DNA from: Arbacia lixula
Lineage: Eukaryota > Echinodermata > Echinoidea > Arbacioida > Arbaciidae
Direction: 5' to 3'
Length of the DNA stretch: 64,000 nucleotides
Assembly: GCA_963669155.1 (NCBI GenBank)
Contig: OZ022593.1
Span: forward strand, 6,402,368-6,466,367
The notes under the pieces are model-generated. The model made no database searches and was not told the origin of the DNA. It was given only the letters and a program-made list of their open reading frames with translations. Within the stretch, counting starts at the first letter, position 1. Each line of letters begins with the position of its first letter. Of the stretch, positions 20,757 to 32,600 are shown in pieces. The translations under genes and the position numbers were made by a program.

Positions 20757-21732
20757 TTTAGACAAATTTGAACCTCAAAATGTATGTATATCAGAAAATT
20801 AATCAGAACACCACAGTGCCATTGTGCACCACACATTGTCCATCGACGAGGTGTTTTCTGCCAGAGGCTTCATGAATTATTAGTGACTCTGTAATATGGT
20901 AGTTGCTTGCAGATTGACAGGTGAGATACACAATGGTCGTTGTTGTGTTCTGAATTTAACACAAATTTGTAGTTCCAAATTTGCCCAAAAGTGAAAATCT
21001 CATTTAGAATGAGAACAGATCACCAATCTTGCGTAAAGATGTGCGTAACTTCGGCCTACCTTGGTGAAACGGCCCTGATTATATGAACTTAATTTTATTT
21101 TGGTGAAATGACATTATGTAGTATTGTAGTTAAGGTTTGTGACGTTCTTACTACATTAAGCTGTGATACCTGTGGTTGACTACTATATTTATTAATTGTG
21201 AAAACAAAATCATGACATTTTGAACATGTGTAATTTCATCACAGATTTCACTATGAAACACTTTGTTTTCAAGTTCACTGTTATTACCCTATTACCATAG
21301 TAATCAGAGGCTTGTTTTACGCTGTCTGTTCTGTGTATTTATTTGGCTCAAATATCCGTGTGTGACTTTTAGTTTATTTATCATTTCCTTAAAGAACAAT
21401 ACACCTTCATTCCTAGGATAAACACTATTGTCGACACAAACTAATCTAGAAAAGGCATATGCATGTGTCTTGACTTTCCGGATAATAAAAAATCATGTTG
21501 AAATTTATATACTGGTGTAAAAAATGTGTTGGTGCAACTTGGGTGTGTACACTATGTAGAGTGCTGGAGCGTTTAATTTGTTCATGTGTTAGAGAAATAT
21601 AACATGTCGCTCCTAATAAGCAATCATTTTATGAAAGTTTTAAATTGCATCAAGGAGTCTATTCAGTGAGAAAGAATAGATGATAGCAAGTTACCGTAGT
21701 ATCCAAATATTCTACTTACATATCTTCAACAT
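20757..21732. other. Intergenic sequence with a dispersed repeat
   Basis: Positions 20862-21003 resemble 15985-16130 (GATTGACAGGTG, GTTGTTGTGTTCTGAATT, AAAAGTGAAAATCT). Positions 21005-21075 match half of the 18168-18302 element. No gene recognised. Confidence 0.6.
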
Positions 21733-23262
21733 CTAAACGCAACAAAAAAGTAAGTCCCCCGCCCCCCCAAGCAAAATAGTACAGGGAAACCCCGTTATAA
21801 CTTTTTCCTCGCTATAGCCGATTGCTCGCTATACCATTACATGATCAAAATATACAGAAACAAATGCATCTATAGGACTACACAAACAATAACACTTTTA
21901 GCGCTAGGACTGAAGTACTTCAATGGGTTTGTAAGCATTCTAAACTCAATTCATTAGCTAAAAATGCACTAAAATTTCTAACAGCATAGTTGAAAATGTA
22001 AATAAATGACACTTCCAACGCCTCCGTTTACCGACCGCATGTAAGCAGTGAGTGATCATTGAACACATTCTTCATGCATGCGCGGCCGTCCGTGGTTGTA
22101 CACGCGCGGTGTCACATGTGTTTAGATGTTTTTGCACGGGGGCGTGCAGTACCTAAAGCCGTGTAGAGATATGGCTCTGGCAGTGCCGCATGCGCGTGGA
22201 CTTTTGCATGTGTGGTGTGGTGTGTGTGTGTGTGTGGATTCTTGCACGGTGTGTGTGACCAGCGTGTAACGGCGCAAAGATAATTGCTTGTGCTGTTGTT
22301 GCGTTTCCCTCGCTGGGCGGCGTGCCTAAAGCGAGTGCTCGTAATAACAGAGTCAATTTCCTTTCTTTTTCTTTAATCTTGGGCTGGGAATTTGTCTTGT
22401 TATAGCAGAAATTTCGCTATAGCCGATCTCGTTATATGAAAACAGAATACATGGAGGTCTATGGAAGAAAAATCGGGACCCAAGAAATTTCCTTGTAATA
22501 GCAGGGTTCTCGCTTTACCTGTGCTCGTTATAACGAGGTTTCCCTGTATAACTTTTGATCGAAAAGGTTTTGAGCAACATAACTTGGCAGGAATGTTCTG
22601 TAATTTATTGACTAACTTCCGTGTGAAAATTGCATTAATCCACCCTGTCATGCATGAATGAGCACACAGTAAAGGCAAAATTGTCACTTTTCAAAAGTCA
22701 CAAGGGTAATTTTAATATACTGTCATGAATTTTTAATGAATTGCATTTCTGGTGCATAATTAATGTCCTTTCATTGTTTATCATCTATCTCTGGATGCAC
22801 TAACACCTATCCCTACACTTAATCCATTGATCTGGTTGAGTAAGCACCGTTTAAAAAATACTCATCCCTCTTGAGTTTGAAACTGTTAAAAACCCTGTAT
22901 TTTTGTGAAAAAATAAAACTCTAAATATTTTGACAAAGATGCAACATGACCTATTGTTTGAACATAAGAAGTAATTTTCGTGTCATAGTTTAGTGAATAC
23001 ACTTGAAATATTGCGCAAGAAATGCCAAATTGTACTGTTAAAACAGCATAAACAATCACCCTTGTGACTTTTGAAAAGTGACAATTTTGCCTTTAATGTG
23101 TGCTCACTCAAGCATGACTGATTGGATTAATGTGATTTTCATATGGAAGTTAGTCCATAAGTTAAGAAACAATCCTGCCAAATAATTGTCCTCAAAACTT
23201 TTTCGATCAAAAGTTAGGCTATTTTGCTTAGGGGGGGACTTACTTTTTTTGTTGTGTTTAGA
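21733..23262. mobile_element. Palindromic element, copy 3 (carries a nested insertion)
   Basis: The ends CTAAACGCAACAAAAAAGTA and ACTTTTTTTGTTGTGTTTAG are inverted repeats of the family also seen at 3763-4500 and 19027-19837. The element is split after GCAAAATAG by a second element (21782-22546) and resumes TAACTTTTGATCG, which matches the family's GCATAACTTTT junction. Confidence 0.8.
21782..22546. mobile_element. Pogo/Tigger-like MITE, copy 1 (nested)
   Basis: The left end is CAGGGAAACCCCGTTATAAC and the right end GTTATAACGAGGTTTCCCTG, with TA at both borders (21780-21781 and 22547-22548). Inner arms repeat CTCGCTATAGCCGAT. The core is CpG-rich with a TG microsatellite. The ends and TA target suggest a Tc1/mariner-superfamily, pogo-like parent. 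No transposase is present. Confidence 0.8.
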
Positions 23263-24231
23263 TGAAATCATGCCAATTCATGTTCACTTTAGACAAGACG
23301 AAACTGCACACATAGTATCTGTGCCATACTCGCAAAATATTGCTTCACTGGCCTATTATGCCTTACACCCAATGTATTTATCAGATACCTAAGTTAATAT
23401 CATTTATTAATTTACAGGAATACTGAAAAATTAGAAATTCACACAGAGTATTTTTAATTCACTTTATTGAATTGCACTCTCCGCTTCCTATACCCTGTAC
23501 ATAAAAATAATGATTTGTTTATTTGTTTAAGCATGAACTTTGACTGAAACCTACCTTGTGCTATAAAATGCAAATTATACAGAAGAAAAAAGCTTCTCAG
23601 TTAGGTTGTACAGGACAGTAAGTATATTATAACTAACCTGATATTACTAAACAACAAATTCTCAATGTACAATTTCCTTTTGCTTGGGTTTCCTTTACTC
23701 CTAAGAAAATGTTCCCTGAAGTACAATACATTGTAATTACCATCCTCCCTTGTCATGTCTGATGTAGCAATACATTTCAGCATGTTGTTATGACTATTGC
23801 ATCATTAGATGCAATAATTTGTCTTGTACAGCTGAAACAGGTAATAATTTCCCCTCTGAACAACTTTCTTGTAAGAAAAATGTAACATAATCAAAATGAA
23901 AACCCTGAAAAAAATTGCAACTCTCAGGCAATGAAGTCTGTACTTGCAAACAGGTATACATTATATGCACATATAATATACACATTGACTTGTATACTTC
24001 CAGTTCCATACATCATTTCTTTATTTACTCTTTATAAATACATGTATAGGTTTTGTGGGGCTTTTCTCCACAAAGAACAAATACTAGAAAGCATCCCCCC
24101 ATATATAGCTACACAAAACAAATACTAAAAAGAACTACTTAAGGTTACGGATATGTACACATAATGAAATTCTTTTTGCTACCTCTGCCTTTTTAATAGA
24201 AAATAAATATACTGACACAGATGTACCACTA

Positions 24232-24358
24232 GTAAGAGAGAGAGAGAGAGAAAGATAGAGACAGGGAGAATTACATAGAAACGGACATTGAGAGAGGATG
24301 GAAGAGGGTAAGAAGGAGGGAGAAAGAACATGAGTGGGAGGGACAGAGAGAGGGACAG

Positions 24359-24419
<61 letters not shown>
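24232..24419. repeat. (GA)n microsatellite
   Basis: AGAGAG tract with interruptions GGGAC, GATAGA and GGAAG. Purest from 24358 to 24418. Minus-strand frames of Leu/Ser here are artefacts. Confidence 0.9.
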
Positions 24420-24420
<1 letters not shown>

Positions 24421-26729
24421 GGAGAGAGTATGATAGAGGGAGAAATATGAGAGGCTGGAATAGAAAAAGCATTTGGAAAAAGAATAAAAAAAACAAAAAT
24501 AAGAAATGAGGTGGAGATAACAAGGCACTTTGGTGCTAGAATTTCCTCCCACTTGTTGCAAATTTCCCCTGCTTAGTCGATACCATGTACAGCACATATT
24601 TTCTTAACACTTCAGATTCTGACAACACATTTGGATACACACACCTTTTGCTACCCTATTCAATAAGATCTTATCTACGTCTCATAATGTAGGTTGCACA
24701 CTTGACTTCTCTCCTTGACATCTTACCATTACAAAAACAGATTCAGTATTTTCTTTACCATTTTCAGTGCCAGATAAACTGTAGCTCTACTGGACTGAAG
24801 AAGAATAAATGAAAATGTGATACCTAAAGAGTTAATGATGGTACAGGTTAAATCAAAAGATAGTATGCCTTGGTACATGTAATTATAACCTACTTTCCAA
24901 AATAAAAATGTACATTTTCACCCATTCTATTGATATCTTATTAAAAACTACTACCTCATATGAATAATAATAATAATGATTCATATTTTACATATATATG
25001 CTATAATGTGATGATGTTTTGATTATTTATTGAAATTATTTCAAAGTATAATCAACATAATTAACAATGATAATAAGTCAAGAAATTATATAAAAACATG
25101 CCAGTGAACATGTTCAGACTGAAATGAAAAGAAAAAGACTTCATACACTAAGTTGCTCTTACAGTTAGATATTACATCGGAGAGTGAATTTCACTGTGAA
25201 ATAATCAATTGAGAAAAAAGATACAAGTGACCTATACCATTTGCAATAGTTTACATATGTTCCTTTTCATGTAACAATTCAGAATACACAATACACAAGG
25301 CAACCAAAGCAGCATACAGAGATACATTCTACCATTAATTCTCTTCTCAGAAACAATCACAAAATTGCTTCTCTCTTCCAATACATACACGACATACATC
25401 ATAAAACATTGGTGTGGTTTGCAAAAATATACATTTCTTTGATTAACATATTGCAACCTAGAGCAGATGGAAAGTTGATGACATGATATAGCTCACAGCT
25501 CGGTTACACAAATGACTTTGTAGATGTATAGAGAAATATACTTACAAAAATATGTACAAATGTAGAGTGGCAAATATAGGTGGCAGAGTTCTAGTACAAG
25601 AAATTCTAAGGCAAACATTTTTCAAACCAGAACAAGAAGATACTTTGGTTGTGGTGAATGAAAGACAGACAAAGTGGGGTTAATCATTCTTCATTTTTTT
25701 CTGCATTTCTCCTTTTTTTTAGTGATTTTTTTTTCGTTAAGATGAAAAAAGTCTGGAAAATATGACAAAAGTCAACCTTTTCTTGACATTTTTTTTTCCT
25801 TTTATGATGAAAACAAATCTGCCATATAAGAAAGAAAAGTCAACATTTCTTAAATTATTACTCGTTATAGAGATAGACCTGAATAGTTATGGTAACATGT
25901 ATCTAAGAAGTATCTTGTGACTTGCACCCTTCATAGCAAACATGATGTAAGCAGAGAGCTAACTTTCCTTTAACAGCGACACCTGAATAGCAACAAAATT
26001 TCTATAAAGAACACATGTAATTTTGCTTGTATGATGTTTCTTATTGAAACCTTTTCTGTTTATCCTGTGTATAGTTTCCATATCCAGGTTTTTCTCAAGT
26101 TTTATACCTGTGTATTTTACCTTTCAAACAAAATTAAAGGACTTGTCAGCCCCTTAATCCTTGTCACTAATGAGTAATCCATGTTGGTGTTTACTGAAGT
26201 ACAAAGCAAGAAGAATGAGAAGGCCAACTCTTTTTTTTTTTCAGACTTTAACGTTCTGATATAGTACACCAATGCATACTCCATTTTTGAGTGTCACTAA
26301 TCCACTGTGACAAAAGCATTGAAAATCATCAAAAACACACATACTCCTGAAAAAAATTATCACTGATCAAAATCAAGATTTCTTATTTTCATCTTGGTTT
26401 ATCACTCTTTCACATGAATATTTTCATTGCCACAATTAATATTTACAAAGAAGGAAAGCACAGCCCTTTGATATCTTCTTAATTAAAATGTGCACAAATC
26501 GTCTCCTCTAAGGCTGTTTTTATGTAGGTACTACATTATCGTTTTTGTGACAATTTCATTGTTATCCTGTACAGATTAAAGCATTCATTGAAATATTCCT
26601 GTTTTCTTTAAACATTGAATGGATAATTTCTAGACAGAAAAGGCAAGCCAGATGGCAGAAAATTTTACAAAATACTCTTCTCTTACTTCCTAATTTTTGG
26701 AAATAAATTACCCTTGTACTTAAGCTAAG

Positions 26730-27079
26730 TTAAAGCGGCCAGCCACTGGTAATTCATGTATTCGCGAGCAATTCGCCCCCGGCCCGCGCGGCAGGCTAGC
26801 TAGCTAGGCTAGATTTTTGGTGTGATGCTTGTGTAGGTCGGTGAGCAGTCCAGCATGCACGCATCCAGTGATAGCGCTAGCGCAGGCTACGAATAATTAT
26901 TTTCCGAACATGTAGCCTCTCACTTTGGCCTTCGAATCACTTTCAGACGTTTTCGGACACATTCAGATATTGCTGGACTAGTCCGACAAACACGCGTAAC
27001 GTACAAGGGTTGTGTACGATTGAATGGGGCTTACGGAATTGCGCACGTTACAGTATCTCCCAGTTGCCTGTGCCTTTAA
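26730..27079. mobile_element. TTAA MITE family C, copy 1
   Basis: The left end TTAAAGCGGCCAGCCACTGG and the right end (reverse complement TTAAAGGCACAGGCAACTGG) are imperfect inverted repeats that include TTAA. Contains GATAGCGCTAGCGCAGGCTA. The same sequence occurs in opposite orientation from 63786 to the window end. Confidence 0.8.
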
Positions 27080-27823
27080 TGGAACTGGGTGGTCAATGGG
27101 AATGAGGACAAAGGGGTTGGATTTCTTATATTTTAAACACAATAACATTTTGAGCACACTGGACTTTTTTGTTGGCTTAACCGGTTCTTCATGGGTAGAT
27201 TTTCGGTGAACCCTGGTCCAATAAGGATGTCAAAATTTGCCATGGAACTGCAGTAATCAAAGGGGTGTGGCTAAATTGCATCCCACAAGGATTGCAAAGT
27301 TTGTTTAAAGCCTGTCATCTATTGTGAGTACAGCAGATTATGCAGGAGTTGTGCTGCCTATTAGCTGATTATGCGGGAGTTAAGTGGAGAAAAGCTACCC
27401 CGCATGTACGCAGGCTCAGTCCAGAACGGGTTATTGTCAAAGTGAAACTGAACAAAGGTGGCAAGTAAATTGTTCTAGGATGTGCATTACTAGGTATGAA
27501 AATGCACTGTTGGTATGTAAAGTGTTTTCAACTAATACCATTTTCGATCTGTCATAACCTCATTTCTAAAGCTCATTTTCCTTGCTTCATGATTGTTATG
27601 CCTTTATACAAATCATGTTTTCATTCAGGTTTTTCTCCATCATTTGCAAGGAAAAAGAAAAGTATGTGAAAATTCCCCAAAGTTAACTAGATTTGAGTAG
27701 TTGTAAGGCCTTAGACATTTGTTCTAGGTATGATGAGTTAACCAAAGAACTGCAACATGAAGACTAACTACACAACTATATGAGTAATATTTCATAGGCA
27801 GAATGTTATAATGTTGTTTATGA

Positions 27824-27874
27824 CACACGGTAATAAATGAAGTAACACCTTTGTAATTAATTTATTACCGTGTG
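27824..27874. repeat. Perfect 15-bp hairpin
   Basis: CACACGGTAATAAAT (27824-27838) and its exact reverse complement ATTTATTACCGTGTG (27860-27874) are separated by 21 bases. If the cadherin transcript extends here it would form a stem-loop in the 3' UTR. Confidence 0.55.
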
Positions 27875-29030
27875 GTAAAGTGGTGGTGAAGAAAGGATGT
27901 AAAATAAAGTGAAATGATTCACACATCACTGAATGTGGGCAAGGTACTATACACACTGTATATAGAGTGAGAGAGAGTGTAGTTTAAGATCTGGCTTGTA
28001 GTACTTAAATATGTGAAAGAAATCCAATCTTTAATGACATGAAATATATTTCTTTTGCTTACTGATAATGAAGTGAAGATACTAGTACATAATATTATGT
28101 GAAAATCATCATGCCTGTACTATTAGATGTACTCTTTTTAAAAGCAGGTAACATTTACTATCCGATGTCAAAAATGTTTTACATTGAAGCTTGTGATGAT
28201 CAACCAGCAAATGAGATTGAAATTGTTGAATTAAAAGGTGTTGATTATCCTGATGAATAACACCAGAGAAATTGGCATGTAAGTGGTACACACTTAATTG
28301 CTTGGCCCCTTGTCACAACCACATTGCATAATGACAAAATCTGCAGACACCGTTGCCACATTAATACTTAACATCTTTCTTTCAAATACTACTGTAACAG
28401 CTATTGCACTAACAATACTGACAACATTGTCAATCAACCTACACTTAAGTATATTTTGATGGATTAAATGCTTGCAAAGAGACAAAATATGATAGGATCT
28501 CTGTTTGACTGATATTCTCCATAGATTGATCAACCACTCATACAGAGAGTACCACTACATCGATGATCACACAAGTAACATTTTATTTCTGGTGATTTTC
28601 AAAATCATTCACTCATTACATGAATGACCAGTGAAATATCAAACACAAATATGCATGAAATCACATCTGTGTGATTATATCAACTAAAGCATACTCTGCT
28701 TGTATATCTTATTCATTATTATAAATCTATTAGTTTTTTATAAATCTAATTACCCCATCACCATGGTGATAATGTTATATGTGTAGTAACTGCAAACTGA
28801 GTGTGTATATATTTATATCCATACCACGGAAACCACCACAGACTATACAAATGATTATCTCATGGATGGTCACAGGCCATCGTTGATGTTTTTCATGAGA
28901 ATATCGCCATGACAACATTTGTCTATTTTTGCTCCGTCCCCGCATGGTAATGAGTAAAATGAGTTAATATGAGCATTAAGTTGTCTTTCACATTTGGTCA
29001 CAAGTTTTCCTTTTCATGACTGACTTTTCT

Positions 29031-29624
29031 TCATAAGAATGTTGTCATGACATCGTTTGCCTCCCACTGCTCCGATGAGAGGTCGTTCTCCCGCGATCCC
29101 GAGTCCGACGTCGCCGACACGTCGACGTCTGCCGGGGACACATCATAGGACGCTTGATGGAACGATGGGGCGGCTCGCTTGGGGTTGGGCGGAGTGCTCG
29201 ACGGGGAGATGGTGTAGGTATTGGATGAGACTTCTGAGAGGGGCGGAGCAGGGACACGCGACCGATTATCCTCCTTGCCCTCGCTGGCGTTGTCTTCATC
29301 GCTAGGGGCGATGTTGGTCGCTGGTGCCTTCTCCACGGGGACCGTCGGGATGGGGACCTTGAGCGGGGACCCCTTCTTGGCTGCGGTGCCCCGCCCGAGG
29401 GATTGGTGGCCGCTGTCGATGGAGCCGGGCCCCGAGGGGTAGGGGGATGATAGGGACGGGGAGGAGGGGCCCATCTTGAGCAGGTGCACACCATCACCCT
29501 CATCGATGGGGGAGTCGGGAAGGTGACTAGCGTATGGCTTGTTGGGGTCAAAGGTTCCCGTAGGGGTCGTTGACTTGGACTGGAAGGAGGGCGTGGAGGT
29601 TTCAGAAAGGGTGTACGATTGGTC
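29031..29624 (-). CDS. Cadherin last exon (tail and PDZ motif)
   Basis: Acceptor TTCCTGCAG, then DQSYTLSETSTPSF. Encodes residues 1277-1473: a Ser/Pro/Thr-rich disordered tail with acidic patches (SDEDNASEGKEDN) ending DVMTTFL and TGA at 29031-29033. The terminal T-F-L fits a class I PDZ ligand. GC content is clearly higher than the surrounding introns. Confidence 0.9.
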   Translation of the reverse strand, partial: DQSYTLSETSTPSFQSKSTTPTGTFDPNKPYASHLPDSPIDEGDGVHLLKMGPSSPSLSSPYPSGPGSIDSGHQSLGRGTAAKKGSPLKVPIPTVPVEKAPATNIAPSDEDNASEGKEDNRSRVPAPPLSEVSSNTYTISPSSTPPNPKRAAPSFHQASYDVSPADVDVSATSDSGSRENDLSSEQWEANDVMTTFL

Positions 29625-32600
29625 CTGCAGGAAGCATAACAATGAGAATCATTAATCAATAAATCAGTTCATCAATTGATCAATCAATACTCAATATATC
29701 TTATGCATACAGACTGTAACAGTAAGATTATTAATCACAATATGTCCTGGAAAAACATATGCCTCCTGCGTATTGAGTAGTATGTTTATGAGATGCTTAA
29801 ATCTATAATTTGGTTTGTTTTTATCAAACCCAACGTATGCTTTGTGGGGATTTCAATGCACAATTTAATGAAAACTCAATCATCTTTGATCGTATGAGGA
29901 TTAGCCATAAGTGGGATTTTGAGAAAGTGAGATAATCCCCTTGCAGTCACTGCTCAAGTTTACTGGATGTTTTGTTGATTTAGACCACCGTTTGTAACTG
30001 GATCTTATTTGAAATAGCATATATTGACACATAAAGAGTTGTCTCATTTTTTCAACATATTAACCTACATGAAATGACAGAAAAGTCATTTCATTTTGTT
30101 GTATTTTAAATGAGTATTTGCTTAAAATATGTGTAAAAGTCAATCTATTCTTTAGACAGTAAAAACACATAATGAAATATGTCCGAAATTGTGTTTTTCA
30201 AAAAAATTCATCTGAATTTTCCATTTGAAATAGTATCAAATTTTATGTACGCCACTTCAGAAATCTCAAAGATGTACAGGTGAATTACAACATAAGCGAC
30301 ATTGTGCATCAAAAGTGTAAGTGTACAAAGCAAACCTTGCTTGTTAGTAATGTGTTGAAATTTTGGCTGATTTTTACAATGTGCTTATACACATGTGTAA
30401 AAGTTCCAATTTCCTACTGGGTGCGCAAACAAAGATCCAGTTGTTTTAATCTCCTTCATTTATTAGTGCTTGGGCTATAAGAATTATTGATCCAGTGCCA
30501 CACATTTAAATATGAATGATTCTTGGAGCATAAGTAACTCTATAATTCAGGAGATCGGAATTAGATAATATAAGATAGAGAATGGAAATACTTAGAAATA
30601 GCTTCCAACACTTTAATTTCATAGTATACAAGATACTCCATCTTTTTTATACACATATTGCAAATTAAAATAGAAGATTACAACCCTACTTTCTGGTGAC
30701 AAAATGACAAAAATTTAATAAATTGCAATATTCAACAGAAAAGATCAATATTGCAAATATCTATTTTCTTTTCAATAAAGTCCACCAGCACCTGGTTTTT
30801 GTAAGCCCAGCTCATTTTGAAATTCTTAATTTAGTGAGAAAAGAGTGTGATATACATTTATATATCTGAATATATAAGCATGAAGAAATGCAATATACAC
30901 TGTATATGTGAAGATTTAGAGCATAGAAATATATATTTATAGCACCAGAATGATGAAATATATTACATGAAAGTGCAGAAACTTACAAGAAACAGAGAAT
31001 TGAAGCAAAACATTCAAGATGTTGGTGGGACCAGATGTCCTAAGGCTGAAACGTGAAGTGACCCGCCACGAGCATGATGGGTGAAGGTCAGGGGTCATGG
31101 GTCAAGGGTCAAAGATTATAGGTTGTAGGAAGGGTTAAGAGAGAGATGAAGAGTGTGATCTGGTTATTGCATGATAAAGTGTGCATGTTAGGAATGGAGA
31201 TATGAGTTACAATTGTGGTAATAGACATTGGAGAGTTTGTAAAAGCATGAACTGTTTACACCTTAGGGCATAGCCATGACTTTTTGAAGTCTACAGCGAG
31301 TAAACCAATTGTGTAACATCAATAAAAAAAGTATTTGATATAAAATCAAGAAATTTCTATATTCACACAACTTTCTTCTTGACAACTAATTCAAATATCA
31401 ATTTCCAGATAATTAGTTGATTTTGTCATAATTAAGATAATAAATAAAGTAAAAGTTTCTCTTTGTCAAGGAATTTTAAATCGCAAGTATGGCCCAAAAG
31501 GATATTTGAATTATGTAACTTTTTAAGTTGTGAACATTCATTGCATGCACAGATTATTCAATTGCCATTTTCAAAAGGGAAGCATAGAAATTGGGGACAC
31601 TGGGAAGAACATTGGCTCTTGAAAAAAATCATCATGACTGAAAATACATTATAGCATTTGCCAAATATTCATGTGAACCTGATTTACTCTGCTGAGAAAG
31701 GCAAATGAGAGCAGTGCTGGTCATTGGGAGTGTGATACGTGAATGTGTTTGATAGAAACGGCATTAATGTGGTACTGAGCTAGCTGCCAACTTGAACGAT
31801 TTGGTAGTGCTTCAGTGGTAGAATTAGGATGATAATGAAGTACAATGCAATTTAAAATAATGTGAATATTGTCTATTACTTATTGGTGAACAATTATTCC
31901 TGGAGTGATCAGTAACTTCTTGTATTTTTTGCCTCTATTCAAAAATAAATTGGTAATTTTTTTTTCATTTGAGAAATTTTTGGGTTCATGAAAATGATAT
32001 TTGCTTGCAAAATATCAGTATTTACTCTTTGGTATAAAATGTCTTTTGGGTAAAGGGAGGCATCTCTGCAGATGAGAAATAATGTCTAAATTGTTGTGAC
32101 TTTGGGGATGAAAGTGGAGAGTTGAAGTTATTTGCACAGGCTGGTTTGAGAGAAAGAAATGGAACAATGAAATGAGCATACATAGATACTGAGACGTCAG
32201 ATCTCATACATTCAAGGCTATATCAATGAGCTTAATATGCAACGATGATCATTTTAGGCAGAGTGTTTGGTTAATACTGCTTTATCAAAGTAAGAGTGAA
32301 GTACCTTGAAAGAAAACTTGGAGGGAATAAATGTGGAGTGAGAGGATTAGTAGATGAAACATAGGAAATACCAAAGGAGGAAAGGTTATTTTCCAAGAGA
32401 CTGAAGGTTAAAACAAATACCAATGAACACAAAAGTATCAAAATAATGTTGCTTGCAGAATAAGTTGACTTTCATGCTATATATCAATTGTATCTTAGAA
32501 GAAAGAAATGCACACAATAGATCATTGCAAGAGAGAATACTTTGAAAGCAATAGTAAAGATTCAGCAATCTAAACAGTTTGAAAGCTCCTAGTTTATTTA

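Larger units (their letters stand above)
23263..29030 (-). other. Probable cadherin 3' UTR / intergenic region
   Basis: Downstream (minus strand) of the cadherin stop. Candidate polyadenylation signals on the minus strand are AATAAA at 28582-28587 and at 23463-23468; the real site cannot be chosen by eye. It contains a GA microsatellite (24232-24419), a TTAA element (26730-27079) and a small hairpin (27824-27874). A 61-codon frame at 27024 is part of the TTAA element and its flank. Confidence 0.45.

Noticed and set aside
24179-24597. Leu/Ser-rich frames on the minus strand
   Set aside because: They arise from the GA microsatellite and its flanks.
29057-29659. Long overlapping frames on both strands across the last cadherin exon
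   Set aside because: The exon is GC-rich and has few stops in any frame. Only the frame that joins exon 26 in phase and ends TTFL is supported.
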